DNA of 64,000 nucleotides. Source: Eshraghiella sp964441705. GTDB taxonomy: Bacteria > Bacillota > Clostridia > Lachnospirales > Lachnospiraceae. The stretch lies in the NCBI GenBank assembly GCA_964441705.1, contig CAYTWF010000005.1, positions 1 through 64,000 on the forward strand, in the 5' to 3' direction. The notes beneath the pieces are model-generated. The model had not been told where the DNA came from and searched no databases. It saw only the letters and a list, made by a program, of their open reading frames with translations. This document shows positions 53,751-62,332 of this stretch, one piece after another. Position numbers and translations under genes: made by a program. Position 1 is the stretch's first letter. The number at the start of each line of letters is the position of its first letter.

Positions 53751-55223
53751 ATGAAGGAAAAACATTTACTTAGAACTAACAAGCTGATACTTGTTATCCA
53801 CATCATTATTACGGTATTTATATGTGGAGGCATCGCGTCTCAGCTGGCTGCCAGTGATTTGGCGCCTATAAGGAGCTATATACCATTAGCATTGGCGGCA
53901 GTAGGAATTATTGGTTCAATTATTTTGTATCTGATGAAGAAGGATTCGTTGATATATACACGATATGTTGCAATAGCATATACGGTTGTATATGTAGCAA
54001 TGCTTTTCTCAAGCAGCTCCAACAGTACATATCCGTATATTATACCGATGCTGGTTGTAATGGTACTGTCACTTGATGCAGTAACAGTTTATGCTATGAG
54101 TGGAGTGTTGGTTCTTATCAACATTGTTAAAATAATTACAATCGTTATGGGTGCTGATAATTTTACACTTGTAATGGAAAGCATAATGGTTGAGGCTATT
54201 ATAAGTATACTTACAGCAGTTGGCGCAGTAACAGGTGTGAGACTTGTAATCAGATTCTTTAGAGAATCCATTACAGAGACACGGGAAATTGCAGACAGGA
54301 ATAAGGAAATCTCAGAGAATATACTTCTTGTTGCTGAGGGTATTGATGATGAGATTAAAGCGGCAGAGGACATGTTGGCGCAGATACAGGAAGCAACTAA
54401 TGGAATGAATGTGTCCATGCAGGATATTGCATCTGGAGTATCCTCCAATGCAGAGGCAGTTGCATCACAGACAGAACAGACTCATTCTATTCAGGATGTA
54501 ATCGACAGTACTAATAACAAAACTCAGTCAATTATGGAGCTTACCAATAACAGCAGAGAGATTGTCGAGGATGGAACAAGGTCCATGGAGGAGCTGATGC
54601 AGAATGTACAGACCGCCATTGAATCAGGAGCTTCCATGAAGGCATCGGCAGTTCTTTTGCAGGACAAGTCAGAAGAGGTTAAGAAGATTACTGATATTAT
54701 CCTTAGCATATCAAGTCAGACCAATCTCCTTGCACTTAACGCTTCTATTGAGGCAGCCAGAGCAGGTGAGGCAGGAAGAGGCTTTGCAGTCGTTGCTGAC
54801 GAGATTCGTAATCTTGCAGAGCAGACCAAGCAGGCTACAGAGAATATAGCAAGTATTCTTGGAGAGCTGGCAACAGATGCGCAGGATGTTGTTACCAGAG
54901 TTGAAGATAATGTAGAGCTTTCTAATAAAGAGAATGAATTTGCTGATGAAGCCAATTCCAAGTTTAACAATATTAAGAAGGTTATCGATGAGCTGTATGC
55001 GGAGATGACTGAGGTTACTAGGATGATGAGGGATGCAAGGGAAGCCAATAATAGTATTGTTGACAGCGTAAGCACACTTTCATCAAGCAGTGAGCAGATA
55101 AGTGCAAGTACACAGGAAGCAGCTGCAATGAGTGAGACCAATGTTAATCTTGTAAGAGACTTTATGGATTCGATGAAGAACATTACAGAGAAACTGGATG
55201 AACTGACAGTAAAAGAAGAATAA
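53751..55223 (+). CDS. Methyl-accepting chemotaxis protein
   Basis: Chemoreceptor or other membrane-bound signalling receptor. Seen: about 190 N-terminal residues of closely spaced helices (LILVIHIIITVFICGGIASQ, YTVVYVAMLFSSSSNSTYPY) with little outer sequence, then a cytoplasmic signalling hairpin with SSQTNLLALNASIEAARAGE and GFAVVADEIRNLAEQTKQAT. It is 490 residues from ATG 53751, with GGGAGG 8 bases ahead. The sensing part is buried in the membrane, so it may read membrane or energy state. Confidence 0.92.
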   Translation: MKEKHLLRTNKLILVIHIIITVFICGGIASQLAASDLAPIRSYIPLALAAVGIIGSIILYLMKKDSLIYTRYVAIAYTVVYVAMLFSSSSNSTYPYIIPMLVVMVLSLDAVTVYAMSGVLVLINIVKIITIVMGADNFTLVMESIMVEAIISILTAVGAVTGVRLVIRFFRESITETREIADRNKEISENILLVAEGIDDEIKAAEDMLAQIQEATNGMNVSMQDIASGVSSNAEAVASQTEQTHSIQDVIDSTNNKTQSIMELTNNSREIVEDGTRSMEELMQNVQTAIESGASMKASAVLLQDKSEEVKKITDIILSISSQTNLLALNASIEAARAGEAGRGFAVVADEIRNLAEQTKQATENIASILGELATDAQDVVTRVEDNVELSNKENEFADEANSKFNNIKKVIDELYAEMTEVTRMMRDAREANNSIVDSVSTLSSSSEQISASTQEAAAMSETNVNLVRDFMDSMKNITEKLDELTVKEE

Positions 55224-55239
55224 TGTTGTTGTAAATTAT

Positions 55240-55271
55240 AGCCAGAGTGCTCTATGCAGAGTACTCTGGCT
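55240..55271. terminator. Bidirectional terminator between chemoreceptor and PilZ genes
   Basis: A 14-bp stem (55240-55253 with 55258-55271, one G-U) around a 4-base loop. It covers the stop codon of the PilZ gene on the other strand. Confidence 0.8.
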
Positions 55272-55830
55272 TTGTCAGTAGTTCACAGCCATATTCATAT
55301 ATTTCACTACTATCATCCTTACTTATAAAACGTATTATTTTACCGTAATAGGTTCTGGCAATATCTTTTATTGTAAAGTGTACTGCAAATCTGTAGCCCA
55401 GCTTAACGGGAGCATTGCAGTTAATTGAAATACGTACACCGCTGCGGCTTATATCAATAATGGTGCAAGGTATGGATACACTTATGGGCTGCATATATGC
55501 GGGGTCACGAAGCTCAACTATGGATGCGGCAAGATTAATATTGAATCTTTCACTTTTACGGTCTGTTTTGACATTACCTTTGTATAATGCAATTGCAAAG
55601 ACCATTGGATTAGCAGATTTGCGGAAGGTTCCGTTATATGTGTATGCAGTATGCCCATCCATATATAGGAGAACGCGCATACGAAGCTGGGAAATATCAA
55701 TGTCAGGTACAGCAGCTACTTCGACAATATTAAGCTCGATATTACTTTCAAGTACCTTACTCATTAATATTGTTTCGTCAGTTTCTTCATTTTTAATAAT
55801 AATATTATATCCTTTAAAATTAATGTTCAT
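55252..55830 (-). CDS. PilZ-domain protein (YcgR-like)
   Basis: Likely cyclic di-GMP receptor acting on motility or surface behaviour. Seen: an N-terminal YcgR-type beta domain (about 1-95) and a C-terminal PilZ domain with the ligand-binding pieces RKSERFNI (RxxxR region) and CTIIDISRSGVRISINCNAP (D-S-G motif). It is 192 residues; ATG 55830 is chosen because GGGGAG lies 8 bases ahead. Divergent from a GGDEF protein gene. Confidence 0.85.
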   Translation of the reverse strand: MNINFKGYNIIIKNEETDETILMSKVLESNIELNIVEVAAVPDIDISQLRMRVLLYMDGHTAYTYNGTFRKSANPMVFAIALYKGNVKTDRKSERFNINLAASIVELRDPAYMQPISVSIPCTIIDISRSGVRISINCNAPVKLGYRFAVHFTIKDIARTYYGKIIRFISKDDSSEIYEYGCELLTKPEYSA

Positions 55831-55958
55831 GGTATTCACTCCCCGTAAAGCAATGCTTTTTGAATAAAATGATATAATAATTTTACGCTTAGTTGAAAAT
55901 ACTGTCAAATTGTATTAAAATAGTGCAATATAGTTGATAAGGAAAAAGGGGTTTTTGT

Positions 55959-57038
55959 ATGAAGCTGTCAGATAAAATGCCACTGACGAATAAAATAAGA
56001 CAATATCAGGAAGAAATTCACAGAATCAACTGCAGAAATTTTGAGGCAATGACCAGGGGTGGGGCTATTATTACAGGTGCAGTGGTGTTAGTGGGAGTTG
56101 TGTTCAGGTCATATACTGAATTTATTTTAGAGTATGGAATGCTGTTTGCTTACATGCTTGCAATGTTTTTTCTTGCAAGGTACTGCAGCAGGCATCAGAC
56201 ACGTCACATTGAACTGATATACTACGCTGTTATTACTCCGGTTCTTGTAGGCGGAGTGCTTATGGGGACATTTCTTGACCCCGGCAAGCAGGCCATTACA
56301 ATATTCATTCTGATGTGTATAATGACATTATTTATTATAGATAAGCCAGTGAATAACCTGCTGTATATGCTTGCTATTGCAATTCTTTTTGCGGTGTGCA
56401 GCTATCTGTCCAAGGAGCCAGATATCTTTATGGCAGATATACTTGATTTGGTTATTTTCTGGTGTATCAGCGTGGGCGTTAATTATTTTATGCTTAAGGG
56501 ACAGGTGGAGAACGCAGAGAACTACTGCCTGCTTCAGCATGAATCAGAGAGAGACAAGCTCACAGGACTTTACAATAGAGGTGCTGGGGAAGAGCGCGTA
56601 CGAAGAGCGATTGAGCAGCATGAGACAGGAAGCTTTGTAATTCTTGATATAGATGATTTCAAAATTGTTAATGATTCATATGGACACAAGGTTGGAGACG
56701 AAGCAATCTGTGAGATTGCGCGTATTCTTAAGGCAATATATCGTCCTGAGGATGTAGTGTTCAGGCTTGGCGGTGATGAGTTTGCTATATATGCGCCGAA
56801 GCTTACGGATGAACAGCTTTGCAGGAACAGGTTTGAGGATATGATACATGCAGCTGAATGTATTTTTACGTCGGATAAGGCCTGTACCAGTGTCGGACTA
56901 AGTATTGGCTGCACAATATATCGTGGTGAAAAGACTGATTTTGACAGCATATATTATTCAAGCGACAAGGCACTGTACAGTGCGAAGAACAGTGGTAAAA
57001 ATAAGGCAATAATAACATACTTTCAACAGGAGAAATAA
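55959..57038 (+). CDS. Membrane diguanylate cyclase (GGDEF)
   Basis: Makes cyclic di-GMP. Seen: six or so membrane helices in residues 30-185, then a GGDEF domain starting RDKLTGLYNRGAGEERVRRA, FVILDIDDFKIVNDSYGHKV and the intact loop RLGGDEFAIY (Gly271-Phe275). It is 359 residues. It is divergent from the PilZ gene, a likely maker/reader pair. Confidence 0.93.
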   Translation: MKLSDKMPLTNKIRQYQEEIHRINCRNFEAMTRGGAIITGAVVLVGVVFRSYTEFILEYGMLFAYMLAMFFLARYCSRHQTRHIELIYYAVITPVLVGGVLMGTFLDPGKQAITIFILMCIMTLFIIDKPVNNLLYMLAIAILFAVCSYLSKEPDIFMADILDLVIFWCISVGVNYFMLKGQVENAENYCLLQHESERDKLTGLYNRGAGEERVRRAIEQHETGSFVILDIDDFKIVNDSYGHKVGDEAICEIARILKAIYRPEDVVFRLGGDEFAIYAPKLTDEQLCRNRFEDMIHAAECIFTSDKACTSVGLSIGCTIYRGEKTDFDSIYYSSDKALYSAKNSGKNKAIITYFQQEK

Positions 57039-57041
57039 ATC

Positions 57042-57791
57042 ATGAAAAAAATACTTGCAATAGGAAACAGCTTTTCAGAGGATGCAACATATTATCTTCA
57101 TCAGATTGGTGAAGCAGCAGGCGTAGAGAATCAGGTGGTTAATCTGTATATTGGTGGCTGTCCGTTGGAGAGACATTGGAAGAATATAGAAGAGAACTGC
57201 AGAGATTATATGTTCCAGATTAATGGTGTGAAGACTGACAGGAATGTGTCAATCAACGACATGATGAAGGAGACAAGCTGGGATGCTATTGTTACGCACC
57301 AGGCCAGTCATGACAGTGGGTGGGAGAACACCTATGAACCGTTTCTCCCTCTTTTGCTTGATTACCTTCATGAGAATGCACCGGGTGCGACAATATATTT
57401 TAATGAGACCTGGGCATATGAAAAAGACAGTACTCACGGCTGCTTCATGAGATATAACAGGGACCAGCAGGAAATGTACAACAGAGTGTGCAGCGCATAT
57501 CATGCAATGGCTGATAAGTACAGGCTGCCTTTGATTCCAAGTGGAGAGCTTATCCAGCAGCTGCGTGAATCAAAGTATTTTAGCGGCACAAGGTCAATAT
57601 GCAGAGATGGTTTTCATATGAATTATCTGTATGGACGCTATGCACTTGCGGCTATGTGGGCATCTGCCATTATGGACGTAAGGATGACAGACAACACCTA
57701 CGTTCCGTCAACAGATTATATGCCATTGGAGCCAGTTGATATGGAGGTTATTGAATATATCAGAAGAATGGTGGATGACATAAACAGGTGA
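57042..57791 (+). CDS. DUF4886-family protein, SGNH-like
   Basis: Putative hydrolase. Seen: the N-terminal block ILAIGNSFSEDATYYLHQIG with a Ser in the SGNH nucleophile position, YIGGCPLERHW, VTHQASHDSG and a C-terminal DGFHMNYLYGRYALAAMW that supplies an Asp/His pair. It is 249 residues, cytoplasmic. Starts 3 bases after the GGDEF gene. The substrate is unknown; relatives lie in carbohydrate loci. Confidence 0.8.
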   Translation: MKKILAIGNSFSEDATYYLHQIGEAAGVENQVVNLYIGGCPLERHWKNIEENCRDYMFQINGVKTDRNVSINDMMKETSWDAIVTHQASHDSGWENTYEPFLPLLLDYLHENAPGATIYFNETWAYEKDSTHGCFMRYNRDQQEMYNRVCSAYHAMADKYRLPLIPSGELIQQLRESKYFSGTRSICRDGFHMNYLYGRYALAAMWASAIMDVRMTDNTYVPSTDYMPLEPVDMEVIEYIRRMVDDINR

Positions 57792-57806
57792 CGAAAAGGA
57801 GAGAAA

Positions 57807-58904
57807 ATGCAGAAGATATATGAGCAAATATCCCGGCGTTTAGAACAATTGGACTTGGATGCAATCTGGAAGGGCTTTTCCCAATGTGAGTTTGCTTTGT
57901 ATGATGACGAACAATTTTTTCTAGGCGGAGAATACTATCCACTTGATTCGGATTTTCGTGGGAATACATCAATTCAATATAAGGGCAGATATATTGCAAT
58001 CTGGCATATACAGGAAGCTGATATGGAGGATTGGGATATTCTGACGTCTAATCTGGTGCATGAAATGTTTCATGTGTATCAGGAGAACTGCGGTGAGAAC
58101 AGATTTCCGGATGACATTGCCTTAATGTATGCAAAGGATGCATCCGCAGTAAGATATAATCTTAAATATCAGGAGAACCAGCAGCTTATCATGGCTGCAC
58201 AATCCCAGAACATAAAGGATAAAATTGAATATTTTAACCAATTTATTCAGATTAGAAAGTATCGGCAGCAAATTTCCGGAAGTGAGATTATAGAGGAATA
58301 TAAAGCTGAGACAATAGAGGGTATGGCAGAATATGCAGGAACCATGGCTTTAAGACAGCTGTCAGTGGACAAGTATCTTGAGAGACTTTCGGAGGTTTAC
58401 AAGAGACTGTCAGAGGTGAGCAGCGCTTATTTTGATACCAGAAAGATGGCGTATGATACGGGAAGTCTTATGTGCCTGATTTTAAAAGACCTTGAGGAAC
58501 ATGGGGAAAATACCGGATTTTTTCATTTGCTTGGAGTGGAATCGAGGACAGTATTCCAGCTTTGCAAATTAAATAATCAAAAAACACTGACTGAATACAA
58601 TTCTGCGGATTATTTTAATGAAATATATTCTGAATACGTGGAGCAGAAGAGAAATATGGTTAAAGAATTCCAGAAAAAAACTGTGAAGCATATGAAGGGC
58701 GAAATGGAGATAATTGGCTATGACCCCATGAACATGATGGAGATTGACGGACAGATATTGTGCACACACTTTGTTGTGCTGCAGGCAGTGGGCTGCGAGG
58801 AACCAATATCCCTGACCGGACAAAGTCTTTTAAAGATTGAACCCGGGGAAGAAAGAATTGTAACGGATGTGTGGTACAAAGAAAGGACATTGAATGAAGA
58901 ATAA
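57807..58904 (+). CDS. Putative zinc metallopeptidase-like protein
   Basis: Not assigned to a known family. Seen: 365 residues, cytoplasmic, with the zinc motif HEMFHVYQE (His85-His89) and, 86 residues after the first His, EGMAEYAGTMA (Glu171, Glu175) that could give the third ligand, a gluzincin-like arrangement. The C-terminal 80 residues look like a small beta domain. The last 11 bases overlap the RhuM-like gene. Confidence 0.7.
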   Translation: MQKIYEQISRRLEQLDLDAIWKGFSQCEFALYDDEQFFLGGEYYPLDSDFRGNTSIQYKGRYIAIWHIQEADMEDWDILTSNLVHEMFHVYQENCGENRFPDDIALMYAKDASAVRYNLKYQENQQLIMAAQSQNIKDKIEYFNQFIQIRKYRQQISGSEIIEEYKAETIEGMAEYAGTMALRQLSVDKYLERLSEVYKRLSEVSSAYFDTRKMAYDTGSLMCLILKDLEEHGENTGFFHLLGVESRTVFQLCKLNNQKTLTEYNSADYFNEIYSEYVEQKRNMVKEFQKKTVKHMKGEMEIIGYDPMNMMEIDGQILCTHFVVLQAVGCEEPISLTGQSLLKIEPGEERIVTDVWYKERTLNEE

Positions 58905-59472
58905 AAAAGTACAAGTCAGAAATAGTACAACAGATTTTCTTGTCTTTACAAAACAGGCAGGAGAAGAAGGGATTGAAGTAAAAGCTCATGATGAAACTGT
59001 TTGGCTTACACAAAAGGCAATGGCTCAACTGTTTGATTGTTCAACAGATAACATTGGATTTCATTTGAAAAATATATTTAAAGAGGGCGAGCTTAATAAA
59101 GAAGCAGTTACCGAGAAATCCTCGGCAACTGCTTCTGACGGAAAAAATTACCCAACCATGTTTTATAATCTTGATGCTATTATTTCAGTCGGCTACAGGG
59201 TGAATTCCATTCGTGCAACTCAGTTTAGGCAATGGGCAACTAGGGTTTTAAAGACTTTTACGATACAGGGATATGTTCTTGATAAGAAAAGATTAGAGAA
59301 TGGACAGATTTTTGATGAGGAATATTTTGATCATTTACTAGATGAAATTCGTGAGATTCGGGCAAGCGAATTTGAAAAATATCGGCTGATTCAAGATCAA
59401 TTGTATGAAAGTGACTTTGATAAATTATTAAGTGAAAGAGGTGAAATATATACAAAGCAAAATGATATATAA
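58894..59472 (+). CDS. RhuM-like protein, C-terminally shortened
   Basis: RhuM proteins were named for a Salmonella pathogenicity island gene; function is not settled. Seen: the conserved core VWLTQKAMAQLFDCSTDNIG, HLKNIFKEGELNKEAV, FYNLDAIISVGYRVNSIRAT, FRQWATRVLKTFTIQGYVLD and EEYFDHLLDEIREIRASE. Family members run to about 330 residues; this one ends at 192 with a divergent tail after REIRASE, so the C-terminal part is lost or replaced. AT-rich codon choice (CAA, TTT) suggests acquisition by transfer. Confidence 0.82.
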   Translation: MKNKKVQVRNSTTDFLVFTKQAGEEGIEVKAHDETVWLTQKAMAQLFDCSTDNIGFHLKNIFKEGELNKEAVTEKSSATASDGKNYPTMFYNLDAIISVGYRVNSIRATQFRQWATRVLKTFTIQGYVLDKKRLENGQIFDEEYFDHLLDEIREIRASEFEKYRLIQDQLYESDFDKLLSERGEIYTKQNDI

Positions 59473-59489
59473 TGAAAAGGTATAAAATT

Positions 59490-59541
59490 CCTCCATTTAC
59501 AGATACTATTTCCAGAAACGGAAAAGTCTAGTAAATGGAGG
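59490..59541 (+). promoter_or_regulatory. Hairpin burying the spoVT ribosome binding site
   Basis: Perfect 11-bp arms (59490-59500 and 59531-59541) with an inner TTTCC/GGAAA stem. The right arm ends in GGAGG, the only Shine-Dalgarno sequence for spoVT (10 bases before its ATG). It could act as terminator for the gene upstream, as translational control of spoVT, or both. Confidence 0.65.
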
Positions 59542-59551
59542 TATTTTATAT

Positions 59552-60097
59552 ATGAAAGCAACAGGCATTGTACGCCGCATTGATGACCTTGGCCGCGTTG
59601 TCGTACCCAAAGAAATCCGTCGTACACTAAGAATCCGTGAAGGTGACCCTCTTGAAATATTTACCAGCAGTGAGGGAGAGATTATCCTGAAAAAATATTC
59701 CCCAATAGGTGAACTGGGTGAATTTGCCAAGCAATATGCAGAGGCACTGGCTCAGACCACAGGACATGTAATATGTATTGCCGACAGGGACCAGATTATT
59801 GCAGTGTCCGGAGGCGCCAGAAAAGATATAATAATGAAAGCAATAAGCCCACAGCTTGAGACAGTAATAGAAGAACGTACAGCAATGTCTGCATCCAGGG
59901 AGGAACGCAAATTCATTCCGGTTATCAATGGTGAAGAGGAATTTCAGGCACAGACTATTGCACCAATTATATGCGAAGGGGATGCAATTGGAGCAGTTAT
60001 AATAACCACCAGAGAGCCTAAAACGCATTTTGGAGAAACCGAACAAAAGCTGGCAGGTACAGCAGCCTTATTTATGGGCAAACAAATGGAAAATTAA
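59552..60097 (+). CDS. spoVT: Stage V sporulation protein T, AbrB-type regulator
   Basis: DNA-binding regulator of late forespore genes and, in clostridia, wider metabolism. Seen: an N-terminal SpoVT/AbrB swapped-hairpin domain (KATGIVRRIDDLGRVVVPKE, LRIREGDPLEIF) and a C-terminal GAF domain (AEALAQTTGHVICIADRDQI, GDAIGAVIITTREP). The 181-residue length is standard. Its ribosome binding site lies in a stem (59490-59541). Confidence 0.96.
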   Translation: MKATGIVRRIDDLGRVVVPKEIRRTLRIREGDPLEIFTSSEGEIILKKYSPIGELGEFAKQYAEALAQTTGHVICIADRDQIIAVSGGARKDIIMKAISPQLETVIEERTAMSASREERKFIPVINGEEEFQAQTIAPIICEGDAIGAVIITTREPKTHFGETEQKLAGTAALFMGKQMEN

Positions 60098-60102
60098 AAA
60101 AG

Positions 60103-60142
60103 GTCCTTCACGGCTAAGTAAAAATAGCTGTGAAGGACTTTT
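60103..60142. terminator. Bidirectional terminator between spoVT and the beta-helix protein gene
   Basis: GTCCTTCAC (60103-60111) pairs with GTGAAGGAC (60130-60138); the inner bases GCTA/TAGC also pair. T run on one side, A run on the other, fitting two convergent genes. Confidence 0.9.
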
Positions 60143-60165
60143 ATCAGTTAAAATATAACAGTCTG

Positions 60166-62160
60166 CTAGAAACGGCCACCACCCATACCACCGTTGCCGC
60201 CCCAGCCGTTGCCGCCGCCCATGTCGCCATTGCCGCCCATGTCGCCATTGCCGCCCATACCGCCATTGCCGCCCATGCCGCCAGTGCTTCCACTGGAGGA
60301 TGCGATGGAGGACTGCTCAAAGGAATCAAGCTGGGTTCCGCCAGAGATTGTTCCACCGGTATATAATCCGGCACCAAGTTCAGTACTGCCATTAAGAGTG
60401 CCTCCCTGATATATGGTGTAGGTTTCACCCTCAACAAGGTCAGGACTGGAGATATTCAGGCAGTTGAAGCTCTTTCGCGGTGTATAGCTTAGAATTACAT
60501 TGCCCTTGGAATCAGTAATAGTAATCATATCACCGGCAGTTACACCGCTAAGTCCAACAAGGTCGCCACACTGAGTAGAATCGGAGGAGATATTTTGTGC
60601 CATTCCACTGGAACCTGCAACCATGAGATAACCTCCGGAAACAGTAAATGATGTATCGTAGTCCACACCACCATTTCCGCTGTCAGTTGGACCATCAACA
60701 ACTACCACGCCATCGGTAATGGTTATGGAGCCATTTGAATCAAGGCCATCGCCACCGGCATTGACATATAATACACCGCCATTAACAGTAAAGGCAGCAG
60801 AGCCTGAGCCACCCATAGGTGCCATTGATGTCCCGGAACCGTCAGAACCGTTGATACCATCATCGGAGGATATGACAGATACATTGCCGTCATTAATGGT
60901 AATTGATGCACTTTCTATACCCTCGTAGCTCTTGGTTATGTCAATTGTACCGTTATTAATTGTAATTGTTGAATCGGCATGAATTCCATCATCACCACTG
61001 GCTGCAGTAATATCCCCACTATTAATGGTAATATTGGCATTGGAATGAATTGTGTCATCAACGCAGTCAAGAGTAATGTTTCCGTTGTAGATATACAGGT
61101 CAGTAGCACTTTTAATACCCTTTGTGCTTACAGTGCCATCATCAGTATCACTGGTATCAGAGGAATCCCACCTTCCGCCCCAGTCATTCATGCTCTCTGT
61201 ATGAGCCTGGGCATTGGCAGCACCACCGCCGGTAGTAATGTCAATTGTACCATTCTCAATGACAACAGTATTTTGTCCCTGTATGCCATCGCTGTCTGCG
61301 TTAATGGTAATCGTTCCGTCAATTATGTGAATATAGCCCTTATCAGCTTCTGTGTCATTAGTTGACTTGATGCCGTCGCCACCGCTTGTGATAGTTATGT
61401 CACAGGAAGTAATTGTTACAGAATCCTTTCCCTTAAGACCATTATTGACTGCATCAACTACAATTGTACCACCAACAATTTTCAAATCATCCTTAGAGGT
61501 AATGCCATTATTGTAATTACCTTTAACGGTAAGACTGCCGGTGCCGTTGATTGTAAGGTCTGTTTTGGCAAAAATAGCGGCGCTTGGCTCGTCAGTTGTA
61601 TCGTCCGGATATACATATTCAGATGCATCTGTAACAGAATTAACTGTGTTTTCTACAAGAGTTATAATTACCTTGTCCCCGGCAGCAGCATATACAGGAG
61701 CACTGTCACTGCAGCTGATACTGAAGTTGTTAAAAATAAGACGAACCTTATCAGAGTCTCCTGCATTAACGAGAATCTGACCATCATCAAGTGTGCCTGT
61801 GAATACATATACACCCTCCAGGGTAATTGTAATTACACCTGAGTCTACAGTAACAGAGGAGCTGTCACAATCTATGGAGTCACCATCACAGTCAATGTGA
61901 ACAGCCTGAGAATCATCATAATCTGTTGTTGTATCATTGTCCTTTATTGTGACAAAGCTGCTGATATCAGCTGTTCCAGCAGTAACTGTGGAATTTGAGT
62001 CAGAATCGGAGTCGGAGCTGTCGGTAATGGTGCTTTGACCGGAGTTTGTGGAAGAGCTTGTGGTATTACTGGTATTTTTATGCAGAAGAGCATATATTCC
62101 GGTAAATACAAGAGCTACTCCCACACAGCCTGCGATTATTATCGGTATTATTTTTTTCAT
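60166..62160 (-). CDS. Secreted/anchored beta-helix protein (Cthe_2159-like carbohydrate-binding domain)
   Basis: Large surface protein. Seen: an N-terminal membrane anchor (KIIPIIIAGCVGVALVFTGI), a Ser/Asp/Thr-rich linker, and then long repeats of the form IxINGTIDITxxxDGIxxxxxI (parallel beta-helix), as in the PF14262 group whose member Cthe_2159 binds acidic plant polysaccharide. The last 30 residues are Gly/Asn/Met repeats. It is 664 residues; ATG 62160 is chosen over 62169 because GGAAAGG stands 10 bases from it and only 1 from the other. Ligand unknown here. Confidence 0.8.
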   Translation of the reverse strand: MKKIIPIIIAGCVGVALVFTGIYALLHKNTSNTTSSSTNSGQSTITDSSDSDSDSNSTVTAGTADISSFVTIKDNDTTTDYDDSQAVHIDCDGDSIDCDSSSVTVDSGVITITLEGVYVFTGTLDDGQILVNAGDSDKVRLIFNNFSISCSDSAPVYAAAGDKVIITLVENTVNSVTDASEYVYPDDTTDEPSAAIFAKTDLTINGTGSLTVKGNYNNGITSKDDLKIVGGTIVVDAVNNGLKGKDSVTITSCDITITSGGDGIKSTNDTEADKGYIHIIDGTITINADSDGIQGQNTVVIENGTIDITTGGGAANAQAHTESMNDWGGRWDSSDTSDTDDGTVSTKGIKSATDLYIYNGNITLDCVDDTIHSNANITINSGDITAASGDDGIHADSTITINNGTIDITKSYEGIESASITINDGNVSVISSDDGINGSDGSGTSMAPMGGSGSAAFTVNGGVLYVNAGGDGLDSNGSITITDGVVVVDGPTDSGNGGVDYDTSFTVSGGYLMVAGSSGMAQNISSDSTQCGDLVGLSGVTAGDMITITDSKGNVILSYTPRKSFNCLNISSPDLVEGETYTIYQGGTLNGSTELGAGLYTGGTISGGTQLDSFEQSSIASSSGSTGGMGGNGGMGGNGDMGGNGDMGGGNGWGGNGGMGGGRF
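60190..60292. repeat. Coding tandem repeat for the Gly-rich tail
   Basis: Imperfect 18-base units (6 codons, GGNGDM/GGNGGM type) repeated about five times at the 3' end of the beta-helix gene. GC-rich in an AT-rich genome, likely to vary in copy number. Confidence 0.8.
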
Positions 62161-62332
62161 ATATATCATCCTTTCCATGATTATTTTCATGCTATGCTCA
62201 GATAATATAAGAAATTTGTGTGGAGGTAATGATACCAGTGTGCCGTTTTTGTGAAAAAATCTGAACATTGGGTGTAGCCTAAAGCCGCTAATAGTGTTAA
62301 GATATCTTTCATAACATGAACGGAGAATATTT

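Noticed and set aside
60190..60292. Short GC-rich direct repeats resembling a CRISPR array
   Set aside because: They are in frame 18-base units coding for the Gly-rich tail of a protein, without spacers.
62170..62332. Promoter of the MATE gene
   Set aside because: TTGGGT and TAAGAT are present but 24 bases apart; no acceptable pair could be supported.
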